DNA from: an uncultured Clostridia bacterium
Lineage (GTDB): Bacteria; Bacillota; Clostridia; Oscillospirales; Acutalibacteraceae
NCBI GenBank assembly: GCA_947589415.1
Contig: CANQBP010000006.1
Coordinates: 1-64,000 of the forward strand
Length of the DNA: 64,000 nucleotides
Direction of reading: 5' to 3'
This document shows positions 1 to 6,797 of this stretch, in pieces. The position numbers and the translations under genes are program-made. The notes beneath the pieces were generated by a model. The model was given only the letters and a program-made list of their open reading frames with translations. It ran no database searches and was not told the DNA's origin. Positions within the stretch are counted from its first letter, which is position 1, and each line of letters opens with the position of its first letter.

Positions 1-1
1 C

Positions 2-121
2 TTATCCAGACCTGCTTGGAGTTATTTTACCATTTTCAAATTATTATTTGAAGTCGCTGGAGAATTGAGGGGATACATAACTTGGTGGGATTCATTCCCG
101 AAAGGTTATTTTGATGTTTAA
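2..121 (+). CDS. 3' end of an unrecognised protein (partial)
   Basis: An open frame runs in from the left edge and stops at TAA 119-121, giving about 39 C-terminal residues rich in aromatics (WSYFTIFKLLFEVAGELRG, then YITWWDSFPKGYFDV). The composition looks like genuine protein, and a strong terminator hairpin follows 40 bases later on the same strand, which supports a real gene end. I do not recognise the family; the aromatic, partly hydrophobic tail could belong to a membrane-associated enzyme such as a glycosyltransferase, but that is a guess. Confidence 0.55.
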   Translation, partial: LSRPAWSYFTIFKLLFEVAGELRGYITWWDSFPKGYFDV

Positions 122-159
122 AATTTTGTAGTCACAAAATTCTTAATCCGACAAAATGC

Positions 160-196
160 ATCTCTGCTTGTCCGTCATTGGCGGTAAAGCAGAGAT
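160..196 (+). terminator. Rho-independent terminator of the partial gene
   Basis: Perfect 10-bp stem ATCTCTGCTT/AAGCAGAGAT with a 17-nt loop, followed directly by TTTTTATTT on the plus strand. It ends the partial plus-strand gene at the window start. Confidence 0.8.
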
Positions 197-304
197 TTTT
201 TATTTATGGGGTTATGTATCGGAATTTGAGTGTAACGAAAAATATTTCATTGCAAATATACCGGGAAATTATCGTCATCTGCCGTTTAGTTTTATAAAAA
301 ATTC

Positions 305-336
305 CCTGCCTGTCAGACAATAAAATGACAAGCAGG
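305..336 (-). terminator. Terminator of the hprK-murB-rapZ-whiA operon
   Basis: An 11-bp stem, CCTGCTTGTCA/TGACAGGCAGG read on the minus strand, has one G-U pair and is followed by a T-rich stretch. On the plus strand the G-U pair becomes a C/A mismatch, but nine T follow, so it could work in both directions. It lies 42 bases past the whiA stop codon. Confidence 0.75.
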
Positions 337-377
337 TTTTTTTTTATTATCTTTTTTCAAAATTTACCCGAATAATT

Positions 378-1310
378 TCAAGATTTCTCCGAACCCAACT
401 CATCGGCAATTTCCATAATTTTCATCAATCTATGATTTACACCCGAACGGCTTATAGGTGTACTCAATGCCTCCCCAAGTTCACGTAAATTATATTCGGG
501 ATTTTCCTCACGCAGCAGCGCAAGCTCCCGCAAATCATCGGACAGATAACCCAGACCACGCTTTTCCTTAATAATACTTATTGCCATGAGTTGTTTAGCC
601 GATGCCGCTGCGGTCTTGTTGCTGTTTGCCGTTTCGGAATTTATTTTTCTGTTGACCTTATTTCTGACGGATTTATAAATCTGCTGCTGAATTATATTGA
701 GAGAAGCCATTGGAGCGCCGAGATATGTAAGCATATCAACGATCAGGTCGCTGCCCTTTATATAAACAACATAACTCCCTTTTCTCTTAACAATATTCGG
801 TTCGGACTTCATAATATCAATTTCACTCATAATCCTGCTAAGATCATTGGCAAGGTTCATATGCGGCACAACAAATTCCATATGATAATCTTTTTCGGGA
901 TCTGTAACATTTCCGCATACAAGGAAAACTCCCCTCAAAAAATACGGAATGTATTCCTCACTGTCTATATTCGCACGATTTATTCTAAGTGTCGGCGTAT
1001 TATCCGTATGACCGAAATAGTCGAATACTTTCGCACAATCACCCTCATCGGGTATATTAAGAGTATAAATATCTTTTTCATCTCTTCGCCTTGTGAAAGT
1101 GCATAAGGTATCAACAATAGTCGATGTGAGTGAGGATACGGTTTCGGAATACAGAACGGCAACCGCTTTACAACCCGTGGTAAAAGATATTGTTTTAGAT
1201 GAGAAGTATTTTGAAAACAGCACCATACCGTAAGCAAGTGCGTGTTTTTCCCTGTTCCCCGATACGTTTAAGCCGCAAAGCTCACCTTTTGTTTCTTTTG
1301 AAAATGACAT
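378..1310 (-). CDS. whiA: WhiA, DNA-binding regulator of cell division and sporulation
   Basis: 310 aa, the usual WhiA length. It begins MSFSKETKGELC, the conserved WhiA start. The N-terminal half is the LAGLIDADG-homing-endonuclease-like fold (FLRGVFLVCGNVTDPEKDYH near residues 124-143). The C-terminal half is the helix-turn-helix domain (RNKVNRKINSETANSNK near 217, then SRSGVNHRLMKI near 289). In Firmicutes WhiA influences Z-ring assembly and chromosome segregation. It is the last gene of hprK-murB-rapZ-whiA, starts 11 bases after rapZ, and has AAGGTGA upstream of its ATG. The yvcK gene that often sits between rapZ and whiA is absent here. Confidence 0.95.
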   Translation of the reverse strand: MSFSKETKGELCGLNVSGNREKHALAYGMVLFSKYFSSKTISFTTGCKAVAVLYSETVSSLTSTIVDTLCTFTRRRDEKDIYTLNIPDEGDCAKVFDYFGHTDNTPTLRINRANIDSEEYIPYFLRGVFLVCGNVTDPEKDYHMEFVVPHMNLANDLSRIMSEIDIMKSEPNIVKRKGSYVVYIKGSDLIVDMLTYLGAPMASLNIIQQQIYKSVRNKVNRKINSETANSNKTAAASAKQLMAISIIKEKRGLGYLSDDLRELALLREENPEYNLRELGEALSTPISRSGVNHRLMKIMEIADELGSEKS

Positions 1311-1321
1311 TCATATCACCT

Positions 1322-2182
1322 TCAGCTTTTACTGATATCTCTATGATGTACAATCGCCCTTTGACCGGTTTCAAGTATATGTTTATACAAAACTCTCGTA
1401 AGGGTCACGGAACGATGCTTTCCTCCCGTACAGCCTATCGCAATAACCAACTGGCTCTTTCCCTCGCTAAGATAAAGCGGAAGAGAATAGTCAACAAGAT
1501 CTATCATTCTTTTTGCAAATTCTCCGGATTGTTCAAACTGCATAACGTAATCATAAACACATGACTCAAGTCCCGTATGCTCTTTAAGTTCGGGAATATA
1601 GAAAGGATTTGGCAGACAGCGCACGTCAAACACAAGATCCGCTTCTGCGGGAAGTCCGTACTTAAATCCGAAAGACATACACGTAACCGTCAGTCCGAGA
1701 GAAATATTTCCCAAAAACAAGGAGGTAATTCTCTCCTTTAGTTGAGTCGGGGAAAGAAGTGAAGTGTCTATAACATAATCCGCCCGTGCTTTCACGGGCA
1801 TAAGAAGTTCACGCTCAACGCTTACAGCAAGTTCCGTTGTGGCAGAATTATCGCTGAGCGGGTGCTTCCTCCTCGTTTCCTTGAAACGTCTTAAAAGCAC
1901 ATCATCTCTTGCATCAAGAAAAAGAATTTTATACTTTTTATGCACGGTTCTGAGCTTGTCAAGTGCAGTAAAAAGATCGTCAAAAACATCTCCGGATCTT
2001 ATATCGGTAACGACAGCTATTTTCTTCATATGCTCGTCCGAAGATTTTTCGCAAAGTTCATAAAATGTCGGCACCAAAACGGGCGGTATGTTATCAACAC
2101 AATAAAAACCGATATCCTCCATGTTCTTCATGGCAACCGATTTACCCGCACCCGACAATCCCGTAATAATTATAAACTCCAT
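1322..2182 (-). CDS. rapZ: RapZ/YvcJ-type nucleotide-binding protein
   Basis: 286 aa from the chosen start. The ORF track begins ten codons earlier, but the ATG at 2182 has AGGTGA eight bases upstream and gives the canonical start MEFIIITGLSGAGKS, whose GLSGAGKS is the Walker A loop. Further family signatures are VDNIPPVL (about 30), FLDARDDVLLRRFKETRRKHPLS (about 90-113) and the C-terminal IGCTGGKHRSV. Proteins of this family hydrolyse nucleotides; RapZ in enterobacteria is an RNA-binding adaptor controlling glmS mRNA, and YvcJ in Bacillus affects competence. The neighbours murB and whiA fit a role in coupling wall-precursor synthesis to growth. Its exact role here is unknown. Confidence 0.93.
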   Translation of the reverse strand: MEFIIITGLSGAGKSVAMKNMEDIGFYCVDNIPPVLVPTFYELCEKSSDEHMKKIAVVTDIRSGDVFDDLFTALDKLRTVHKKYKILFLDARDDVLLRRFKETRRKHPLSDNSATTELAVSVERELLMPVKARADYVIDTSLLSPTQLKERITSLFLGNISLGLTVTCMSFGFKYGLPAEADLVFDVRCLPNPFYIPELKEHTGLESCVYDYVMQFEQSGEFAKRMIDLVDYSLPLYLSEGKSQLVIAIGCTGGKHRSVTLTRVLYKHILETGQRAIVHHRDISKS

Positions 2183-2258
2183 TTGTCCAATCACCTGTAT
2201 TCTAACAGTCAATTTCCTGTTTTCGTATGATATTCCCTTTATTATTTATTCCAAAAAA

Positions 2259-3164
2259 TCATTCAATGTATTTTATCTCACATTGAAGTTCCACTCCTGT
2301 TTTTTCCCTCACAACACTCTTGACCTTTTCCACAAGTTCCAAAACATCTTTTGCCGATGCCCTTCCGTTATTAACAATAAAACCGGAATGTTTTTCGCTT
2401 ACCTGGGCATCTCCGACCGACACTCCTTTAAGTCCGCACTGCTCTATCAGTGCCGCAGCATAGTAGCCGTCAGGACGCTTAAACACACTTCCTGCGCTCG
2501 GACGATTAAGCGGCTGTTTTGCCTTGCGCTTTTGCATTGTATCCTGCATAAGGTAAAATATATCATTTTTATCCTTATGAAAAAGACCTAATGTAACATC
2601 AAGTATAACGACATTTTTATCCGTATAGAAACTATGTCTGTATGAAAACTCATGCTTTTCTTTGGAAATTTCCTTTATATTTCCGTCATTGTCAAGGTAT
2701 CTCGAAGAAACGGCAACATCTTTAATTTCTCCGCCATAGGCGCCGGCATTCATATATACAGCCCCTCCCACGGATCCCGGAATACCCCACGCAAACTCCA
2801 ATCCCCCAAGACCGCAGTTTTTTGCAAAATTACACACGCCTGCAAGACTCACCCCTGCTCCGCAGCGCAAGGTATTTTCATCTGTTTTCTCTATTTCGCA
2901 AAAATCTCCTCCGAGCTTTATAACAACTCCTCTTATTCCGTTATCGGAAACGAGAAGATTTGAGCCAAGACCTATCACAAAATACGGAATACCGAAGCTC
3001 TTGCAGGACGATATAACATTTTTAAGTGCATCTATGTTATTGACCTCGCAAAAGCAGTCGGCACTGCCCCCTATCCTGAAACTGGTATGGAGATACATCG
3101 GCTCATTTCTTTTTACAATAACGGAATCGCTTTGTATTGATTTTATAAATTCGTCAGTTATCAT
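2259..3164 (-). CDS. murB: UDP-N-acetylenolpyruvoylglucosamine reductase
   Basis: 301 aa cytoplasmic FAD enzyme that reduces UDP-GlcNAc-enolpyruvate to UDP-MurNAc with NADPH in peptidoglycan precursor synthesis. Visible motifs: YLHTSFRIGGSAD (about 25), the FAD-binding GLGSNLLVSD (about 65), WGIPGSVGGAVYMNAGAYGGE (about 125-145), the YRHSFY segment, and SAGSVFKRPDGYYAA with the catalytic Ser of type I MurB. The ORF track starts at a TTG six codons upstream; the ATG at 3164 has GGGAG eight bases before it and is preferred. It sits between hprK and rapZ in one operon. Confidence 0.96.
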   Translation of the reverse strand: MITDEFIKSIQSDSVIVKRNEPMYLHTSFRIGGSADCFCEVNNIDALKNVISSCKSFGIPYFVIGLGSNLLVSDNGIRGVVIKLGGDFCEIEKTDENTLRCGAGVSLAGVCNFAKNCGLGGLEFAWGIPGSVGGAVYMNAGAYGGEIKDVAVSSRYLDNDGNIKEISKEKHEFSYRHSFYTDKNVVILDVTLGLFHKDKNDIFYLMQDTMQKRKAKQPLNRPSAGSVFKRPDGYYAAALIEQCGLKGVSVGDAQVSEKHSGFIVNNGRASAKDVLELVEKVKSVVREKTGVELQCEIKYIE

Positions 3165-3232
3165 AATATATTCTCCCAACAATAATATAATTCAAATCGA
3201 CCTGTATTCACATATTTTCAAGAACACAACCG

Positions 3233-4198
3233 TCAAAATGCAATAGTCTTGACATCGCTGTCATCATCTTCTTCGGGATATTCAAGACCGAGTGCGGCAA
3301 ACAGTTCTCTTGCCGCATTATACCCCATTTTTCTTTGACGGTTATTCATAGCCGCAACCTCGATTATCACCGCAAGATTACGTCCGGGTTTTACCGGTAT
3401 CGTCACAATCGGAATTTGGTTATTAAGTATTTCAGTCATTTCGTTACTCATGCCCATACGGTCATATACCTTTTTGTTATCCCACAATTCAAGGTTTATG
3501 ACCATATCTATTTTTTGCGACAGCTTTACGGAACCCATACCGAATATCCTTCTTGCATTTATTATGCCTATACCCCTAAGTTCGATAAAATGGCGTATAT
3601 TTTCCGGAGCAGAACCTATAAGCTGCGTATTTGATACTCTTCGTATTTCCACGGCATCGTCCGCAATAAGCCGATGTCCCCTCTTTATAAGTTCAATGGC
3701 AGTTTCGCTCTTACCGACTCCGCTGTCGCCCACAAGCAGCAAGCCTTCACCATATACCTCGACCAAAACACCGTGTCTTGTAACTCTCGGTGCAAGCTCA
3801 AGGTTCATAAAATTAACCAGCTCGGCCGTCACGGACGACGTCGGTTCAGGAGTTTTCAATACGGGTATTTTACACTTCTCCGCAGCCGACATAAGCTCAC
3901 CGTACGGAATTATATCCCTTGTCACGATTATAGCCGGAGGATTAAGTGAAAAAAGTCTTTCAATAACATGATATCTTTGCTCCGAGCTGAAACGGTTCAG
4001 ATAACTGTTTTCGGTATTTCCGAAAAGCATTATTCTCGAATTATCAAAAAAATCAAGAAAACCCGTAAGCTCCAGTCCGGGACGTGTTATATCCTTAGAA
4101 AAAATCTGTATTTCATCAGGATTATTAGGCATATATGCCACATCAAGCGAAAGCTCTTTTATTATTTTTGACAGACTCACTGAAAATTTTGGTTCCAA
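3233..4198 (-). CDS. hprK: HPr kinase/phosphorylase
   Basis: 321 aa, standard length. It phosphorylates HPr of the sugar phosphotransferase system on Ser46, and dephosphorylates it, which controls carbon catabolite repression in low-GC Gram-positives. The P-loop GDSGVGKSETAIELI lies near residue 155; the catalytic acidic pair is in RLIADDAVEI; the family signature LRGIGIINARRIFGMG is near 200. The start codon is TTG (MEPKFSV), with AGGTG seven bases upstream and no better ATG nearby. It is the first gene of the hprK-murB-rapZ-whiA operon; a TATAAT about 40 bases upstream may be its -10 element. Confidence 0.96.
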   Translation of the reverse strand: MEPKFSVSLSKIIKELSLDVAYMPNNPDEIQIFSKDITRPGLELTGFLDFFDNSRIMLFGNTENSYLNRFSSEQRYHVIERLFSLNPPAIIVTRDIIPYGELMSAAEKCKIPVLKTPEPTSSVTAELVNFMNLELAPRVTRHGVLVEVYGEGLLLVGDSGVGKSETAIELIKRGHRLIADDAVEIRRVSNTQLIGSAPENIRHFIELRGIGIINARRIFGMGSVKLSQKIDMVINLELWDNKKVYDRMGMSNEMTEILNNQIPIVTIPVKPGRNLAVIIEVAAMNNRQRKMGYNAARELFAALGLEYPEEDDDSDVKTIAF

Positions 4199-4289
4199 AT
4201 CTATGCACCTGCCTTTATACAGTTTATGATCAATAACTATTATAACTTATTTTAACAAATTTTTAAAGAGTTTTTTGAAATATTTTATC

Positions 4290-4309
4290 AAAAGCGACAA
4301 TCGGCTTTT
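4290..4309 (-). terminator. Weak terminator after the glycosyltransferase gene
   Basis: On the minus strand AAAAGC-c-GA/TC-GCTTTT forms a short stem with one bulged base, followed by TTTTGATAAAATATTT. It is short, so its efficiency is doubtful. Confidence 0.4.
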
Positions 4310-4331
4310 ATTTCCGCTTATCAACACTCTG

Positions 4332-5531
4332 TTACTTTACAATAATATTTATATTTAGATTAAATGATTTAATTGCCTGTTCATATACTTTAACGGTACA
4401 TTTTGCCATATACTCGGCATCAGTATCGACCATGCTTTTTCTCACTATTCTCCTCATCTGTCTTTTTTCATGCGGTTCAAACGATGACAGCTTTTTCAGA
4501 TATTTTGCAAATCCCGCTTCATTTTTGCAAACAAACCCGTTCACCCCGTCTTTTATCATATTATATGCAAATTTCTCCTTATCCTCCTTTACCAATACCG
4601 GCAAACCGCAGGACATAGCCTCAACAAAAGACATAGACATAAGCGAATCATCGGAGGAACATACATATATATCACAAGCGGAATAAATTGCGGGCATAAG
4701 ACTATGTGCGACCGCACCCGCAAAATGTACACATTCCCTTATCTTGAATTTACCGCACAATGCCTTCAGGTGTTCTGTTTCCGTCCCGTCACCGACTATA
4801 AGCAAGTGAATATTATCTGTTTTTTTGATATGTCTTGAAAAGGCGCTGAGCATAAACTCCAAATTTTTATCAACACTTAAATTACCTGCAAATACCGCAA
4901 CGACCGCATTCAGGGGTAATCCGAGCTTTTTCCTGAGTTTCCTTACCGCCTCGCCGCTTGAGTTCTTATAATCAAACTCACTCCTGTCAGTTGCCGACGG
5001 TATAAGACGAACCTTACGGTTTCTTCCCGCAGCACGTACAAACGATGCGGCACGTTTATTAGACGAAGCTATTATATTTGCGTTATCTATCATATCGCAA
5101 AAATGCTTTTTTTCAAAAAAAGTTTTTATTCTCCATGTTACAACCGAGCTGTCCGAGGCAAATCTGTCCGAATAATAATCATGCACGGAAAAAACGACCG
5201 GACATCTCAGCTTATCCGCAATATTCAAAGCCATATATCCTATTTTTGTATCCGTCTGAATATGTATTACGTCAGGTTTGAATTTAGTTAAAAACTTCAT
5301 TACGTATTTATCATTTATGTTTTTACATTGATATCCGTATTTATTCATTGACTTCTTAGCCGGACAGCGGACGATACCTTCTTTAAACACGGATCTGTCC
5401 GTATGAAGTGATGAGGTTACTATAATGACCTTGTTGCCCAATGCTTCAAGACCTTTTTTAAGAACATCAACATAACTTGAGATCCCGCACACATAAGGTG
5501 CCAAGACTTCGGTAAATATTGCAACATTCAT
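4332..5531 (-). CDS. GT4-family glycosyltransferase, diacylglycerol glucosyltransferase-like
   Basis: 399 aa from the ATG at 5531 (MNVAIFTEVLAPYVCGISSY); the ORF track adds 17 upstream codons without a ribosome binding site. GT-B fold: the N-terminal domain opens with the glycine-containing donor/acceptor loop and YVDVLKKGLEALGNKV, as in clostridial and mycoplasmal 1,2-diacylglycerol 3-glucosyltransferases. The C-terminal domain shows VAVFAGNLSVDKN (about 225), LLIVGDGTE (about 258) and FVEAMSCGLPVLV (about 318). The usual E-x7-E acidic pair is altered: the second Glu (FVEAM) is present, but the first position is Ser, with Asp-Asp just before it. It may glycosylate a membrane lipid or surface polymer; the substrate is not visible from sequence. 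It is a single gene downstream of a long leader or sRNA. Confidence 0.8.
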   Translation of the reverse strand: MNVAIFTEVLAPYVCGISSYVDVLKKGLEALGNKVIIVTSSLHTDRSVFKEGIVRCPAKKSMNKYGYQCKNINDKYVMKFLTKFKPDVIHIQTDTKIGYMALNIADKLRCPVVFSVHDYYSDRFASDSSVVTWRIKTFFEKKHFCDMIDNANIIASSNKRAASFVRAAGRNRKVRLIPSATDRSEFDYKNSSGEAVRKLRKKLGLPLNAVVAVFAGNLSVDKNLEFMLSAFSRHIKKTDNIHLLIVGDGTETEHLKALCGKFKIRECVHFAGAVAHSLMPAIYSACDIYVCSSDDSLMSMSFVEAMSCGLPVLVKEDKEKFAYNMIKDGVNGFVCKNEAGFAKYLKKLSSFEPHEKRQMRRIVRKSMVDTDAEYMAKCTVKVYEQAIKSFNLNINIIVK

Positions 5532-5587
5532 TTTGATCACCGTTAATTCTGCATATTTATAAAACTGTATATAGTATAACATATACT

Positions 5588-5623
5588 CTGCATTTTAAAA
5601 AGAGAATTTTACAAAAAATGCAG
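5588..5623. other. Perfect 9-bp inverted repeat upstream of the glycosyltransferase
   Basis: CTGCATTTT/AAAATGCAG separated by 18 bases. It lies between the candidate sRNA terminator and the glycosyltransferase start, and directly precedes a TATACT that could be its -10 element. It may be an operator or a second stem-loop of a long leader. Confidence 0.4.
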
Positions 5624-5662
5624 TTTTACACCTAAAAAACACAAAAAATCAGCTAAAAGAAC

Positions 5663-5692
5663 ATGGGACACGGAAATAATCCCGTGCCCCAT
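5663..5692 (-). terminator. Terminator-like stem-loop of the candidate sRNA
   Basis: 11-bp stem with a single G-U pair on the minus strand (C/A mismatch on plus), 8-nt loop, followed by GTTCTTTT and later TTTTTTG. The wobble polarity indicates minus-strand function. Confidence 0.6.
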
Positions 5693-5821
5693 ATCCAAAA
5701 GGAATAAAAAGAAAAAAGGAAAAAGGAAAGAAAAGAAATAATCCGATTAAAACAATTCGGCTACTCTCTTATAATCAAACAAAACACACGCCGCAGGTTT
5801 TTTATTTCATCTCCTGCCGAC
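5663..5821 (-). ncRNA. Candidate small RNA or transcribed leader, about 160 nt
   Basis: A consensus promoter on the minus strand (TTGACA, 17 bases, TATTAT) would start transcription near 5821. The transcript would begin with GGCAGG...CCTGC, a short stem that holds an AGGAG sequence in its loop side. It continues through a pyrimidine tract (repeated CTTTT/CCTTTTT, about 5705-5737) and ends in the strong stem ATGGGGCACGG/CCGTGTCCCAT at 5692-5663. No ORF of more than a few codons is present. It could be a stand-alone regulatory RNA or a 290-nt attenuated leader of the glycosyltransferase gene. I do not recognise a known RNA family. Confidence 0.45.
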
Positions 5822-5827
5822 ATCTAT

Positions 5828-5856
5828 ATAATACACTAAAAAATATCATTTGTCAA
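5828..5856 (-). promoter_or_regulatory. Promoter of the candidate sRNA/leader
   Basis: -35 TTGACA (5856-5851), 17-base spacer, -10 TATTAT (5833-5828), reading leftwards. The nearest downstream start codon with a ribosome binding site is about 290 bases away. Confidence 0.7.
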
Positions 5857-5997
5857 GTATTTTTTATCAGTTTTTTATATAATTTGTAAAATTAAGTATA
5901 AATATAGTATAATACGGGTTATTTTGATATTATAAAAGACCTGCCGTACACGTAATATATAAAATAAACGCTCAACATTCCGCCGTATCTTTCATTA

Positions 5998-6747
5998 TCA
6001 TGAAAACCGGGAAAAAAATTTATCCTTAATTTTATCATATATACCGGACAACATTTTTTTGCCTTCATCGGAAGTTATATATTCCACAGCAACCTTGAGT
6101 GCCTGACCGGTAAGACTGTTTGTTTTGCATAAAACACTGCCGTCTTTAGGAATAAACTCCTCTATACACAGGTCAATATCATAACTCTTTATTTTATATG
6201 TGTATTTTGCAGTGATGTTCAATGTCGTACCGCTAACGCTTATATGCTCCTTATTTTCGGAAATTTTTGATAAAATAAACGACAGAATACTATCGGGTAT
6301 CCCAAGCTCTCCGATGTATGCATCAAAAAGTTTTACCGATAATATATTTGTCCCGCTGTCGAGGGAAAATTCGAGTTTTGAGTGTATGGCAAACTGCGAT
6401 CCGTTAATGAATATATGCGCATATACTTCCGAGGGTACGTCATCATAAAAATATATCATGATATGATCAACACCCGAACCGCTGCTTTTATAATCCGTAC
6501 AATACTTATTATTGATATAGGTATTAAATTCGGTTTCACCCATTTCAAATTCTTTTCCGAAAGCTGCGCCGATAAGCAGGGATTTGAGAAACGTATTATC
6601 TGCGGTTTCATTCATGGTATATTTATCCCTTATATTATCCGTAAAGGCAAGTGATATACATCTGCATATAAAAATAATCAAAGCTGCAAGAATAAGTATG
6701 AATATAGTAATTACTACCGTACCTTTTTTTATTTTCTTTTTTACCAT
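5998..6747 (-). CDS. Membrane-anchored hypothetical protein, YpmS-like
   Basis: 249 aa. Basic N-terminus MVKKKIKKG followed by one strong transmembrane segment (about residues 10-33), then a soluble extracytoplasmic domain with alternating beta-strand-like stretches (AHIFINGSQFAIHSKLEFSL, ISVSGTTLNITAKYTYKI). The single anchor plus this barrel-like pattern resembles the DUF2140/YpmS family, but the match is by impression only. AGGTGG precedes the ATG. It follows mutS2 by 50 bases and may be the last gene of the phoH-to-mutS2 transcript. No catalytic motif is seen. Confidence 0.6.
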   Translation of the reverse strand: MVKKKIKKGTVVITIFILILAALIIFICRCISLAFTDNIRDKYTMNETADNTFLKSLLIGAAFGKEFEMGETEFNTYINNKYCTDYKSSGSGVDHIMIYFYDDVPSEVYAHIFINGSQFAIHSKLEFSLDSGTNILSVKLFDAYIGELGIPDSILSFILSKISENKEHISVSGTTLNITAKYTYKIKSYDIDLCIEEFIPKDGSVLCKTNSLTGQALKVAVEYITSDEGKKMLSGIYDKIKDKFFSRFS

Positions 6748-6797
6748 ATTATTCCACCTGTCACAACTTAGTCGAATATATCACATATCAAAAAGCA

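Noticed and set aside
591-1106. Plus-strand 171-aa ORF
   Set aside because: Antisense shadow of whiA, which has complete family motifs; no ribosome binding site or family resemblance.
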